Below, in pieces: positions 23,284 through 23,343 of a stretch of 23,343 bases of DNA (its first letter is position 1; each line of letters begins with the position of its first letter). The position numbers and the translations under genes were made by a program. The notes beneath the pieces were generated by a model, which searched no databases, had not been told where the DNA came from, and worked only from the letters and a program-made list of their open reading frames with translations. The DNA lies in assembly GCA_964489245.1 (NCBI GenBank), contig CAZAXU010000033.1, positions 1 to 23,343 on the forward strand. The letters run 5' to 3'. This DNA comes from CAZAXU01 sp964489245 (lineage in GTDB: Bacteria > Bacteroidota > Bacteroidia > Flavobacteriales > Flavobacteriaceae).

Positions 23284-23343
23284 TTAAGTAAAATTATTTT
23301 TAATTCTTTCTCTGTCTTCAATCTCCTTTTTTGATTTGTGGTA
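23284..23343 (-). CDS. Possible C-terminal end of a gene running off the window
   Basis: On the minus strand the last 60 bases read as 19 codons and a TAA, giving a charged peptide (YHKSKKEIEDRERIKNNFT) typical of a protein C-terminus. It would lie 85 bp upstream of the pyrG box in the same direction. A second minus frame is also open over this span, so the assignment is weak. I do not recognise a family. The remaining bases, 23203-23283, show no gene. Confidence 0.3.
   Translation of the reverse strand, partial: YHKSKKEIEDRERIKNNFT

Overview
This window reads as a stretch of ordinary chromosome from a member of the Bacteroidota, most like the Flavobacteriia. The reasons are AT-rich DNA, little use of Shine-Dalgarno sites, and matches to the Bacteroidota sigma factor -7 box (TAnnTTTG) just upstream of seven of the transcription units. 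The gene content agrees: DUF3822 next to rsmD, a DnaX without the zinc-binding insert, a run of DUF2520, KdsC-like, UbiA and Maf genes, and pyrG overlapping yidC. I see no rRNA, tRNA, CRISPR array, prophage, transposase or resistance gene.

Layout. Positions 1-256 hold a non-coding element with three short hairpins. Positions 257-2882 are a leftward block: a DUF302 protein, and an apparent three-gene operon of a membrane protein, a DUF3822 protein and RsmD. From 2987 rightward come a RecD/Dda-like helicase and a small PlsC-type acyltransferase. Positions 5003-5278 are repeat-rich, with a C11 run and a GTCGAG element between 12-bp direct repeats. A His-tailed NifX-like protein (leftward) and dnaX (rightward) then diverge from a 78-bp shared promoter region. 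A CPA2 cation/proton antiporter follows dnaX closely.

Positions 9526-12241 are a tightly overlapping cluster of DUF2520 protein, KdsC-like phosphatase, UbiA prenyltransferase and Maf. A PiT phosphate transporter with a PhoU-like tail follows (12321-14576). It converges on a secreted CarboxypepD_reg-like protein across a strong two-way terminator. After a 317-bp gap, gyrA and a secreted TPR protein run rightward and end at a second two-way terminator. The leftward pyrG-yidC operon fills the rest, with the possible tail of one more gene at the right edge.

Functionally these are housekeeping genes: DNA replication and topology (dnaX, gyrA, helicase), ribosome modification (rsmD), envelope and lipid work (PlsC-like, KdsC-like, UbiA, YidC), nucleotide supply and cleaning (PyrG, Maf), and ion transport. 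The best unusual signal is an uninterrupted A10 run inside dnaX at the boundary between the clamp-loader core and the tau-specific part, where a slip of one base either way leads at once to a stop codon. This resembles the known gamma-producing slippage in Thermus dnaX. I did not find a convincing new multi-gene system.

Several long open frames begin at upstream TTG codons. I trimmed these to internal ATGs, in three cases because the frame would otherwise run through a promoter-like box.
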